Source: Rhizoclosmatium globosum (taxonomy: Eukaryota > Chytridiomycota > Chytridiomycetes > Chytridiales > Chytriomycetaceae). From it: a stretch of 64,000 nt of DNA. Shown piece by piece: positions 52,642 to 63,106 of this stretch. The notes beneath the pieces are model-generated. The model saw nothing but the letters and a program-made list of their open reading frames with translations, searched no databases and had not been told where the DNA came from. The position numbers were made by a program, and so were the translations under genes. Position 1 is the first letter of the stretch, and each line of letters begins with the position of its first letter. The stretch covers positions 309,797 through 373,796 of the forward strand of contig MCGO01000043.1 in the NCBI GenBank assembly GCA_002104985.1, in the 5' to 3' direction.

Positions 52642-53595
52642 GGCGGAGCATGTTTAATGATACCCCACCAAGACCCCCTGTCAACTCTTTCTTTCTCCCG
52701 AATGCGCGGGCTGCATTCTTTTTGTATATTACATTCCGTTTACTTTTATCTTTATTGAACTTTACGACGTTTTGAGCAAAAGCATTAAAGTCGAACTGTC
52801 TATTTTTAGAGTCATTCATTGTTTCTCTTGGCAATCTCAGATTAGAAGTCATACAAGTTACTCGTTTCCATTAGGATCACATCAAAGACTGACTGATTGC
52901 AGTAGTGACCTGATGGTGAAGACGTTGCAATTTGGGTTCTTTCACAACCACTCAGACACAAACATTTGTTCCTGCTTCAGGATAAACAAATATAATAACG
53001 TAAATTATGACGAATGCATGCCGTGGAAGTTCTGACTGAATTCGATTAAGTGGCAGAACATGTGCAGAACATATGTAAAACATCAAAATCCAACACGGAA
53101 GATGAGGGATGCCTTTATTATGAAAATGAGTACTCACAAAGCCATGGAGCAGAAAGTGAATATAAGTATTTGGCGGAGTCGGGATTAACTTCATGAACTT
53201 TCGGGGAGGAGCTGTTCCGGATCGAGTTACACATTTGCGTAAAGAACCATGAGAGCGATAAAGACTATTCTCATATGCAAGGTGGGGATACGCGAGGACA
53301 ATGGCCAGTGCTATGGCCTTTAACAGGTGAATTTCTTGGGTTGTTGTCAGCGGCTGTGTCAGCCATGCAGTGTCATGTGGCAACTATGCCAAGAACCTGT
53401 TAATATTTGGCATCGGACTAAACGTCACAATAGTTTCAGCTGTGTTCAAGATTACCAAAATAGCAAGTTACCGAGAGGAGAAAGTCGGTGTGGCAGTGCG
53501 CCATCCTGCCAACTCAACAAAGCCGATCACCAATGGCATTTCAAATTTCCCTCTCACAAAACCTTCGTTCACTCTTCGCGCTCAATCCTAACTTG
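52642..53595. other. Intergenic
   Basis: No gene recognised on either strand. Confidence 0.4.
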
Positions 53596-54412
53596 ATGTT
53601 CGTCAACGCTTCCCTCCACAGCAATGTATGTTCTTCAGTCACCATGTTCTCATATGCCTGTGAATTGAGATGGACCCAAGTGAACTAACTCTGTGATGAC
53701 TCAATAGACTCGAGCCAAGAGCTGCTCTGAATGTCGATATGCAAAGAAGATGTGCGATCGCTCCAGCACTCAACTGAACTGCAGTCGATGCGTGCGAACC
53801 GGCAAAGCATGCACCTTTTCTGTGCCGACGAAGTGAGGCTGAGCATGGTTGCACCTTTCATACAATGCTGACTATCCATCATTCATAGCAGAAAACATCC
53901 TAGAGCACCGCTAGTTAGGCCTGGAACTCGAGGCGTTGCTGCCGCCCGTATCACTTCAATGCCAAGTACCAATATGTTCCCCTTCTTTCCACTGTAGTAG
54001 ACGAATTCACTGGATTCTCAGACAATGACTTTGCCGACATTACTGCCATCTTCTCCACGTGTCCTCTGATTGCGCCTGGTCATAAGATCACCAACCAGCA
54101 CATATGTCAGCCAGGGTGGCACCTCCAAAGGCAGTGTCTAACGTCAATCGATTTAATCCCATCACACGTGAATGTTCTGCCAAATATACCTCGGATATGA
54201 AATCAGATTTTGTGGATGGGAAGGGGAATTCACTCCGACTGCCAAGTATTTTCGGCCGTGATAGTCATCATACAGCTCTTCCACCGTCTCCAGAATCTGC
54301 GCTTTCAAGTTTGGATACACCTTCACTCTTGCCGACAAACCTACCTCCTGGATTCAACGCATTACCATCATTTTCACAATTCGGAAGTCATTTTCCAGCA
54401 TTGAAAGCGTAG
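53596..54412 (+). CDS. Zn2Cys6 regulator, five exons
   Basis: Exons 53596-53625, 53708-53832, 53892-53947, 53998-54060 and 54111-54412 total 191 aa in frame. The 10-residue first exon MFVNASLHSN joins TRAKSCSECRYAKKMC, then CSRCVRTGKAC; the cluster is CX2CX6CX9CX2CX6C. Basic KKHPRAPLVRPGTRG follows. The acidic block DEFTGFSDNDFADITAIFS may be an activation motif. The C-terminus LPSFSQFGSHFPALKA ends at 54412. Intron 3 has a textbook polypyrimidine acceptor (CCCCTTCTTTCCACTGTAG); intron 4 has a weak donor (GTCCTC). It is the last of the Zn2Cys6 run. Confidence 0.75.
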
Positions 54413-54606
54413 ACAACAGTATAGATTGATATATGTGGCATCTTTTTTCACCTATCCATAATAAATGAACGAATGTATACTTTTCTTTGTTTAGAAACAT
54501 CTCTACGAACAAATGCGAGTACTCCGGTGCCCCTGAGCCCGGCCCGATCGTCCTCTTCCGCCGAACAAAGGCCACGTGGGCATCGTCGAATTCGCGGGTG
54601 CACGAA

Positions 54607-55995
54607 ATGGCCGCGGCGCCAATCAATCCAGTGACTTTGAAGCGGTTGTTGGATTTGGGCGAGTCAAAGAACCTTCGCGAATCGTCGCTTCTTTTGCATT
54701 CGGAACTGCCAAAGCGACTTGCGCGACGAGTGAAAGGTGCGTTGTGGTTGTTGTTTGGTTTGGGTTGGTGGTTTGGGTTGTTGACATGGACTGTGTGCAG
54801 CGATTCAGAACTGCCTTCATTGTCGGCGTCAATCCTCACATTAGAGGCATCTATCAACTGTGAGTTTATGTGAACTAGGGCTAGGAGGGACTTGCACAGA
54901 CTGACGCCTAAACTCCACCAGCTACTCGACTCGTTCGATATCCTCAGTCAACTGCCTGAACCTCGTGACGAAGAAACTGAAAAACTGTTTACACTTACAC
55001 TGAAGGATCTGGTGCACTCGCACGGAGATGTCATCCCCGATTGGCGAAAGGTGTGTTACACCTAGATTCAATCTTACCAATCCTCAATCAATCAATACTC
55101 TATTCAGGTTTCCAAGAATGTGGAAAGTACATGTCAAAAGAAGACGCTGCAGATTTCTTGGACGGCATGATCCATGCTCGTATTGCCATTCGAGGTGATC
55201 AATCTTATCTCTCAACACATCCATACTGAACCCGCCAACAGTTCTCGCGGAACATCATTTGGCGTTGCAAGAACCTATCCCTGGATACATTGGCGTTCTA
55301 AACACAAGTCTCTCTCCAACCTCTATTCTTCGTCAAACAGCAGATTACGTTGAAGAACTATGTGAAATCAATTACGGTGTTGCTCCAGAGTTTCATATAC
55401 AGGTATTCATTTAGAAAGCTTGCAAAGTTACCTGCCATCCTCATCAACTGAAAAACAGGCACTTGGACACACGAATCACATACATCAGCAACCACCTCGA
55501 ATACATTTTCATGGAACTCTTGAAAAATGCATCACGCGCAACTGTCGAGCATTCTCGTCGAATCAGTCGAAAGGGGGAACAGCCTCCCGTCTTGATTACT
55601 GTTGCGCGGGGTCCTGAAGACGTGACTATTCGTGTTCGGATCAGGGTGGGGTATCTCTCCTGAAGGTAAGATTTGAAATGAAGGGTGTTCTGTGTGGCAT
55701 CAAAAGTATTTACGTCTCAACTTAGAAATGGCCCGCGTCTTTGAGTACTCGTACACAACCGTCCCTAAATCAGAGCTGGAAGAAGATACAAAATATTCTC
55801 GTCGCAGTCCCGTCAGGCGATGCAAGCTGGAGTCGGTGGGCCATTGCAGGGTTGGGTTTCGGGTTGCCAATGTCTAGGATTTACGCAAAATACTTTGGAG
55901 GATCTCTTGACTTGAAGAGTGTCGGTGGGCATGGGTTGGATGTCTTTCTGCGTGTGCCAAACATTTCTCGGTCGGATAGCAAGCTACTCATTTGA
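54607..55995 (+). CDS. Mitochondrial PDK/BCKDK-type protein kinase, with several frame breaks
   Basis: Phosphorylates and inactivates pyruvate or branched-chain 2-oxoacid dehydrogenase in the mitochondrial matrix. The N-domain has [12 protein letters not shown] and [15 protein letters not shown], then [15 protein letters not shown] and [18 protein letters not shown]. Later [20 protein letters not shown] and [17 protein letters not shown] follow. The GHKL ATPase has the N-box [36 protein letters not shown] and [12 protein letters not shown]. The G1 segment (expected D-x-G-G-G) is broken by base loss near 55635-55650. At least five other isolated single-base losses or gains occur (about 54810, 54815, 54905, 55105, 55458, 55790), while conserved residues around them are kept. 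PDK versus BCKDK cannot be decided. A transit peptide before ATG 54607 was not identified. Confidence 0.75.
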
Positions 55996-56261
55996 AACAG
56001 ATTTGATGGAAATAAAACAGATGGAATACCTCATCATACATTGTTAAACTCTGGTGAATTGAGGGTGTATGATACACTACTTGAAGAGAAGAACACGCAA
56101 GCTAACCAACTATTCTTCATGAAATAATCAAACTATTATCACAAATCCTTTCGTTTATTTTGCATGTACAACACAATAAAGAAATTAGAGAGAGGAGAGA
56201 ATGGAGAAACTTGACATCCAGGGATTTATTCGTTAGACAAAAACTTTAAATCCGAATGGAC

Positions 56262-59200
56262 TTAGAGCTTGTCGTAGAAGTCCTCCAAGAGAGGAGTCTC
56301 AATCTTAAGACCCTTTCTCTTACGGACGTTCAAGATGATTTCGTTGGTCTTGGATCCCTTCTCGAGTGGGTTGGTTGGCATAACCTGCCAGTGATCGAAG
56401 ACACACTGTGGGAAGGCCTGTCCTCCGGTGGCGGCACGGAGATCTCCGGTGAAACCGAAGGACTCCATGACTGGAAGGTAGGCACGGACGTTGAAGAGTG
56501 GGGTTCCAGCCTTCTGCTCCTGTCCGATGAGGACACCACGACGTCTGTTGAGGACGGTGAAGATACCACCGATGGCGGTCTCTGGACATTGGATCTCGAC
56601 CAAGTAGACTGGCTCCTGGAGAGCTGGGCTAGCAGTGAGGAAAGAGGCGAAGACGACACGACGGGCAGTTGGGATAAGTTGACCTCCTCCACGGTGAATA
56701 GCTCAGCGTGCAAGACGACATCCATGATGTTGAAACGGATGGAACGCATGTTCTCGTCGGCGAGACATCCTTCCTTGGTGGCCCATTGGAAACCAGAGAC
56801 ACATGAGTCCTTGATTTCGTTCATGAACTGAACTCCCTTGGTGATATCAACCAACAAGTTGGCACCAGTGGTCTCTGGACCGAAACACCAAATCTTACGG
56901 GCATCAGTAACGTCCCACTCGTACTCGTCAGCGAGGATACGGGCACGGATCTTGAAATCATCCTTTGGAGAGATCTTTCCGGCCTCAATGTCAGAGGAGA
57001 GCTCCTCAACCATTGGGTGAGCCTTCATGAAGATACGGTTGTGCTTGTTTGGAGACTTGGACAAACAGACGATGGAAGACTCGGCCTGGACAGTCTCACG
57101 GAACTGGACGACTGGGTCACCCTTTCTCAATGGGACACCAGCGTGGTCCTCCTCGAGATCCTTCAAACAGATTTCCAAGTGGAGCTCACCAGCACCGGCG
57201 ACAATGTGCTCTCCAGAGTCGGAGGTGTAACACAAGACACATGGTCGGACTTGGAGAGACGCTTAAGACCTTCAACGAGCTTTGGCAAGTCGTTGGCGTT
57301 CTTGACCTCAACGGCAATCTGCACGACTGGGGAGACAGAGAACTTCATGACCTTCAAGTTGTGGGCAGTCTCAGAGGTGGTCAAAGTACCAGACTTCAAC
57401 AAGAACTGGTCGATACCGACGAGACCGACAATGTTACCACATGGACAGTCCTCAATGGCCTCAACGGTACGTCCCATCATGAGAACGTACGCTGGATGTT
57501 CTTGACGAACAAGTCGTCCTTCTTTCCTGGGATGTAGTTTGGACCTTGGATACGGACCTTCTGACCAGCACGGACGGTACCAGCGAAAACACGACCGAAA
57601 GCGTAGAAACGACCCTTGTCGGAGGTTGGGACCATCTTGGAGACGTACAACATGAGTGGACCTTCTGGGTCACAGTCACGAATGGCAACGGCACACTCGT
57701 CATCGTGTGGACCTTCGTAGAGACCCTCCATACGGTAACGCTGGGCAGTAACTGGGGATGGCAAGTGGATACACATCATCTCCAAAAGGGCATCGGCAGC
57801 TGGCAAGAAAGTACGCATGACAGTCTTCAACAAGACCTTTCCTTCCTGCTCACGCTCGTCAGACTTGAGGACAATGTTGAGCTTCTCCAAAAGAACAGCG
57901 GTCTGCTCCTTCTTGAAGTTCATGATAGAGTCGAAGAGCTTGTAGATTGGGTCCAAGACGAACATGTTGAAGGCACGCTCGAGCATCTTTCCGTCATCAG
58001 CCTGGGCCTTGGTGGTCCACTTCTTGGTGGCTGGGTTGAAGTAGTTGTCTCCCCAAAGCTTGGTCATCATCTTCTCCTTTGGAACACCGAACTTCTTGGA
58101 GTAGAGGGCAGCGAACTGACGAAGGGTGAAGGCCCATCCGTGGAGACCGGAACCGAAACAAACGGTACCCTTCTCTGGGGCAACCTGGGTGTCACCGAGG
58201 GCATCGATGTGGTAGGTGGCGATAACGACGTTAACGTTCTCGATGGTGTTACGGAAGGTCTATAAAGTGTACATTGTGAGTTGCTGGTTTCTTCTGAACG
58301 AAGACAAGGATAACTTACGGTGTACAAAGCCTCCTTGTCAACCTGGAGCTCGAGCAAGGCACGGTCAACCTTGTTGATGACAATAACTGGCTTAATACGC
58401 TCACCAAGAGCCTGACGCAAGACAGTCTCGGTTTGCACACAGACTCCGTCAATGGTGTCGACGACGACGAGGGCACCGTCAGTGACACGGAGGGCAGCAG
58501 TGACCTCAGAAGAGAAGTCAACGTGACCTGGGGAATCAATCAAGTTGATCAAGAAGTCGTTTCCGTCAGTCTTCTGCTTGATCTCTCCCATGTCCTCAGC
58601 AGGCATGGAGAAGTGCAAGGAGATGGCAGTGGACTTAATGGTGATACCACGGTCAATTTCGTCCTGACGGGTGTCCATGTAACGGGCATCTCCAGCACGA
58701 GCTCCGGCAATAATACCGGCCTTGGCGACGAGGGAGTCCTGAGAGTGGGTTGAGCATGGTGTTGCAAAGAAAGAGGAAAAGAGAAAACTTACAGAGAGGG
58801 TACCTAGACAACACAAAAGAAAGGAAAGGAGGTTTGATGTTAGATTCCTGAATAGTTTAGCTGCTGAATTCAAATACGTACTCTTTCCGTGGTCGACGTG
58901 CTGTACAAGGGTAAAATTAGAACCAGATCGCACCCATTTCAAATCTAGTCTACTTACAGCAATGACGGACATGTTACGGATGTTAGTCCGCTTGTCCATG
59001 AGAGCTCTGAGCTGTATTCGGGGGGAAAGAGAGTTCGAGTTTAGCCCAATAGTTCTAATACGCCTCCTTCATGTATCTCTCACCTCTGTTTAGGGCAAAG
59101 GCAATCCAATGAGAGGATATAGAGGGTAATTCGTTAATACGGGTTCGAGAACAATGCCGCGCTGCAGCGAAACGTACCATCCTGTAGTAGAAAAAGCGAA

Positions 59201-59523
59201 AATGAGTACAATGTTTGAGCAAGGCAGCGAACAAAGACACTTACAATTGTGAAATTAACCTATCGCGCACGAATAGGAAAGATAGTAATATAGGATAGGA
59301 GAGACATGGTTAGCATGCATCTCAGCAGAGTGAGTCAGGGCAGAGCGAGTCCCAGGTCCCGCGCCGTCAAATCCACGCCAAAATCGCGTCTCCCAGTCCA
59401 TCCCATCGCCCAATCCCATCGCATCGCATCCATCCGCCATTCATTCGGACGGCCTTCGCGCGCTGATTCGAGTCGTCGTGTCTGATGCTGCTGCGGTGGT
59501 GGTGGGCATCGAAGGCGTACCAT
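56262..59523 (-). CDS. EEF2: Elongation factor 2
   Basis: GTPase that drives ribosomal translocation. P-loop HVDHGKST is split by an intron inside the Ser codon; an 11-nt micro-exon (58793-58803) supplies the next residues, and [20 protein letters not shown] follows. [12 protein letters not shown] and [18 protein letters not shown] are G3 and G4. Domain IV includes the diphthamide loop [16 protein letters not shown], and the C-terminus ends LLEDFYDKL at 56262. Three single-base losses break the frame: near 57483 (NIQRT to [11 protein letters not shown]), near 57237 (KRLSKSD to [10 protein letters not shown]) and near 56700, inside the diphthamide loop. The 5' end is inferred: [14 protein letters not shown] is certain at about 59020-58970, VNFTI lies at about 59246-59260, and an ATG followed by GTACGC at 59521-59523 could be the start. 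Confidence 0.88.
58793..58803 (-). other. 11-nt micro-exon of EF2
   Basis: GTACCCTCTCT on the minus strand, flanked by CTAG upstream and GTAAGTTTTC downstream. It completes the Ser codon of HVDHGKS and adds T-L-S before DSLVAK. Confidence 0.8.
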
Positions 59524-59716
59524 TTGTGTGTGGAGGTGTTTCAGACAAAGAGAAAAACCGCAAATTCAGGCTGTGCCAAAATGGTGGCGCGTTCACGTAA
59601 GCGAAACTTAATATAGAAGCACGCCCGATGAGGCTGCGGACTGCGCCATGGGGCATTGTCTGTGTTCTACTATTCTTATTTATTTATTGCGCTTTTATTG
59701 CGTGGTTCAGTCACTC
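59524..59716. other. EF2 5' flank / PPTase 3' flank
   Basis: No gene seen; promoter of EF2 is expected here. Confidence 0.4.
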
Positions 59717-60565
59717 TTATTGGCTTCGTTGGAATACAGACACTTCAAACGCGGGAATCTCTGTTATTCCACAGAATGCTTCCACATCGGAACCCTTCTC
59801 GATTGCAACGCAGTATGGATGGTATTTATCCAGGTATGCCAAATGAAAGAACCATCCTGTGTTGTATTCCATTCCAACAACGGTTATTGCCTCATTAAAC
59901 ACGTCTAGTGATCCATCCTTGTCTTTCCATATTGCGAATCTGACTCTCGAAACTCAATCGTTTTGAAATCTGACCCCAGCCCTAATCCAAGAGTTTTTGT
60001 GTATGATCCTTCATACACCACAACCGGAAAAACGAATGAAGCTGGCCCAACCCGGCCGAGGCCCCCAATTGCAGCTATTGATTGACCTCCATTCCGCGGG
60101 AGTTACTTGATAGTCTTGGAATATTGAGAGAAAGTTGTCCACAGTTTCTGTTGGATTCAGCTCCACTTTCATTACGTCGATCCCAACACGGCTTCCAATA
60201 CACCCAACTACTATGCAAAAGTCCCATGATGACTTGCGTTGAAGTCCAACCATCAGAGGAGAAGGGTGTTTCTACGGACCACTCAATGAACAGGATACCT
60301 TTGTCTGGGCATCACAAGAAACGGCCGTCCAAACTCTGTTCGATCAATCTCGATATCTTTGACGTTGATGCTCGGTATAAGCGCCTGGATCATTAATCGA
60401 ATCAAGAGACAAGTAGCAGTAGCTCGCTTTCGGTCCGCATGAAATGAAACCGCATGATCCTCGTTTGATCTGAGAGTGGAAGCACTGAGAGCAAACTTGA
60501 AACTCTGTTGGAGTTGGGTTCCATTGCCCCACATTGAAACTGAAGATCTTGATTGGAATTGGCAT
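59717..60565 (-). CDS. LYS5: 4'-phosphopantetheinyl transferase (Lys5/AASDHPPT type), with frame breaks
   Basis: Transfers phosphopantetheine from CoA to acyl-carrier or peptidyl-carrier domains; in fungi Lys5 activates alpha-aminoadipate reductase for lysine synthesis. Order of motifs on the minus strand: FSFNVGQWNPTPTEF, SFHADRKRATATCLLIRLMI, EFGRPFL, WLDFNASHHGTFA, SRVGIDVMKVEL, the FQDYQVTPAEW segment, RLWCMK followed by SYTKTLGLGLGSDFKT, and finally GWFFHLAYLDKYHPYCVA ending at 59717. The FNxSHHG, GIDV and W-x-x-KE motifs are all present. Frame changes near 60215, 60025 and 59945 each need one extra base. No introns obvious. The start near 60565 is approximate. Confidence 0.78.
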
Positions 60566-60757
60566 CTCTTTTCGTCTCTCTTCTTTCCTTTCGCTTATAT
60601 TATATCATAATATAAAAGTAATCAATTAAAGTCTAATAAGCTGGATATGTTCCCATTTAACGCGTTCATAACCAAATTGACGATGGATGCAATATTCCGA
60701 TCATAGAACATTCTCCCATCCCCTCCTGCACACAAGTAATAAGCATACAGCTGATTC

Positions 60758-60997
60758 TTACTTTCTACGAGTCATGAAATACAAAGGTGCAAATATAATG
60801 CAAAGACATGTCACAACACACAAAACGCGGACGGCGATGTTATCTGCCATTTTCGACAACGCCGAAGCAGAATGAGCCGAAATAATCTCGTTTGATTTCT
60901 CGATTTGATGGTGATGTCGTGTGAGTAACCACTCATTCGAATTGCAGAGAGAATCGCAGCTCAAGTCCGTATAGTCCCACACAACTTCCTTCTGCAT
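60758..60997 (-). CDS. Hypothetical protein with C-terminal membrane helix
   Basis: An open frame from ATG 60997, about 79 aa, ending VRVLCVVTCLCIIFAPLYFM followed by TRRK: a single hydrophobic helix with a short basic tail, like a tail-anchored protein. It may instead be the last exon of the gene upstream at 61.2-61.8 kb, since coding-like sequence (GEWKAVLEQFTKSKNLLKES) lies between them in another frame. No family recognised. Confidence 0.35.
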   Translation of the reverse strand: MQKEVVWDYTDLSCDSLCNSNEWLLTRHHHQIEKSNEIISAHSASALSKMADNIAVRVLCVVTCLCIIFAPLYFMTRRK

Positions 60998-61247
60998 TGG
61001 ATTCTTTGAGTAGATTCTTGGATTTCGTGAATTGCTCTAGTACTGCTTTCCATTCTCCAGCAACTGGTGATGCGTTTTGGGGACTGCAACGATTTGAGAC
61101 CAATCATTTGACACGTAATTTGAAGCGTCATGCGCTAACGATATGTTAGAAATCAGAATTATTGCTCCAAAGATTCTTACAAAATCGAAATCAGTAACAG
61201 TGTGTTTCTCCTGATGGGTTTCAGTGTGGGTAAACCCCTGACTATCC

Positions 61248-61789
61248 TTATAACGTCGTGAACTGTTCTATATTCCGTGTGCGATCCGTGTACATGTATG
61301 AATAATCCAGGTTTCTCACGTAAATAAAATAAGAATATTGAAAGAGAGAATCCATGTCCTCCGATATTTGTCGATCATGAGTCGTGACATCGTGTGTAGT
61401 ACGATGAATACAGCAGGACATTCCTCTGGAACAACTGCTTCTTGTCTTAGCCTGGAAGACGTTTAAGTGTTTGTCCGATTGTATTCTCGTGAACAACGTC
61501 CTTACAAAACCTGTTTCGTTGGCACAGCGAGGACACGTAATATCCAAACTGCATCGGAGCTTTCCATCGGCCTCCAAAGTATCCATTGACATATGGGCTT
61601 CTGGAAATGAAGGCTGATATTCTCGGTTAGTTCTTTGGGCTGCTTCAATCAAGAATCAAAGACCTGAAAGTCAGGAGGAAGAGGAGGATGCTCTGAGTGC
61701 CATTTGAGCAACGGAGATACTTGTTGAAACGAAGTAGGTGTGTTTGGTGGGTAGTAGCCTGGTGGAGGAGAGCTGGGTTGCGAATACAT
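61248..61789 (-). CDS. Hypothetical Pro-rich protein with CPRC motif
   Basis: From ATG 61789: MYSQPSSPPPGYYPPNTPTS, then PLLKWHSEHPPLPPDFQ. The frame then steps by one near 61655 into LIEAAQRTNREYQPSFPEAH and LRCSLDITCPRCANETGF. A good donor GTAAGGACG and acceptor CTTCCAG define a 54-bp intron (about 61457-61510), after which SSCSRGMSCC follows. The cysteines could form a small zinc site. No family recognised. The 1-base step is like those seen in neighbouring conserved genes. Confidence 0.4.
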
Positions 61790-61868
61790 TGTAAATCTCA
61801 GTAACTGCAAATCTGTGGATTTATTCCAAGAAACAGCATAATTATAGTACAATGGAAGAAAATTACGT

Positions 61869-62532
61869 TCATCGAAGACAGATTCCACTCTTGATGTGTC
61901 GTCGTAACGCATCTTTCCTGGCGAATGCATGTTTACAACCCTCAAGTGGACATTTGAACTGTTTCACAAAATGTGTTGCTTCATGTCGGTTGCATGTCTT
62001 TGTTTCCGAACGAACTTGTTTTACAGACGGTGCAGATGAATCTACGGGCGCGATCGGTGTAGTCGTTGTATTCGTTGTATTTGGTTTTCTTGGGTTTTTT
62101 TGAGTTTAGTGGCTTCAATTGGAGCTTCAGCCTTGGGTATTATCTAAGGATGTTGAAGATATTGAAGATGCAGAGGGATGGTGACGATGGCACGATGCTG
62201 ATGATGGTGACGATGGTGAAGACAGTGCGATGGCTGGTTGCAGAGAGTTGTTGAAGTTACAGTATCGTAACTAGTGGAAGAAACGTGGGTGCAGAAGGAA
62301 GACACATCGTGTAAAAGAGTTCATCAGACTGTAACCATGTTGTGTCGAATGAGAAGGTCATCGGTTCAACTTGAAGTGAAGGGTTTAGATCTGGGCATTG
62401 TATGAAAAGTGGTTACGTCAGCGAAAAACAATGGGTCAATCAATTGCTGGTATTGCTCTGTCGAATGCATGCAAGGAAAGAAGCGTAGTCGGTGGCAGCT
62501 CTTGTCTGGCAGTTGTCCATTATGACACTCAT
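61869..62532 (-). pseudogene. Two-finger C2H2 regulator (tandem family, distant copy), frame breaks
   Basis: The N-terminus MDNCQTRAATDYASFLAC, then QQLIDPLFFADVTTFHTMPD and VEPMTFSFDTTWLQSDELF, parallels the 24.7-kb gene ('DYSELL', 'TPDL', 'ESFLFDD'). The linker KKPKKTKYNEYNDYTDRARR leads to finger 1 FICTVC, whose helix QDMQRHEATH appears only across two single-base insertions. Finger 2 is intact: CPLEGCKHAFARKDALRRHI then KSGIC (CX4CX12HX5C), ending at 61869. Three or more frame steps are needed. Either a decayed member or an error-affected gene. It lies 17 kb away from the main array. Confidence 0.55.
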
Positions 62533-63106
62533 CCTGGGTATTAGTTACAGGATGACGGAACTAAAACGATTCCTTTTGTAGGACAGCAACAGACACAAAA
62601 TTGACTTGCCGGGTCTTCTTCGTTTTCGGTAACGTTTTGCGCACCGGTGAGGAATGGGCTTTTTGATGGTTTGTTCTCCCGACTTAATCTCCAATTCGTT
62701 TTTATCCGTCTCGTCGGCAAGAATGGATTTTAGAACCTTCGTTCTGCTATGATACAATTCTTCGCTTCATATTTATGACATGGCTGTCGGCAACGGATGC
62801 ATTCAACAATTGAGTTTGTCCATGTGCATATGTATCCTTATCAGTGCCCCAACATCATTGGCTGAATATCCTTCGCTCTTAAAGCTTACGTCTCATTTTT
62901 ATCGAAGAAACTCTGCGAATGAGAATCTTTCGGGATTCGGTCGGAATTCTGTTATCTCCGCCAAAAATTCAACCGAGCTCAAGCCCTCCGCCGCATCAAC
63001 CCGAACTTTGTGTCTTGATCATTTTTGTGTCTCCCACATGAAAAATAGCATTTGCAAACATCTCTGTTGGTACAAAGTAGAATTCTTTCTTTGATAGTTC
63101 TCAACG
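62533..63106. other. Intergenic
   Basis: A basic minus-strand frame at 62545-62757 (KKPIPHRCAKRYRKRRRPGK) has no recognised family and may be chance. No other feature. Confidence 0.35.

Noticed and set aside
56256..58265. Several long plus-strand open frames over EF2
   Set aside because: Antisense shadows of EF2, caused by its codon bias; protein-like signal is only on the minus strand.
62780..63094. Plus-strand open frame with a hydrophobic N-terminus
   Set aside because: No support beyond being open; it lies in the 3' flank of TCF25 and lacks family features.
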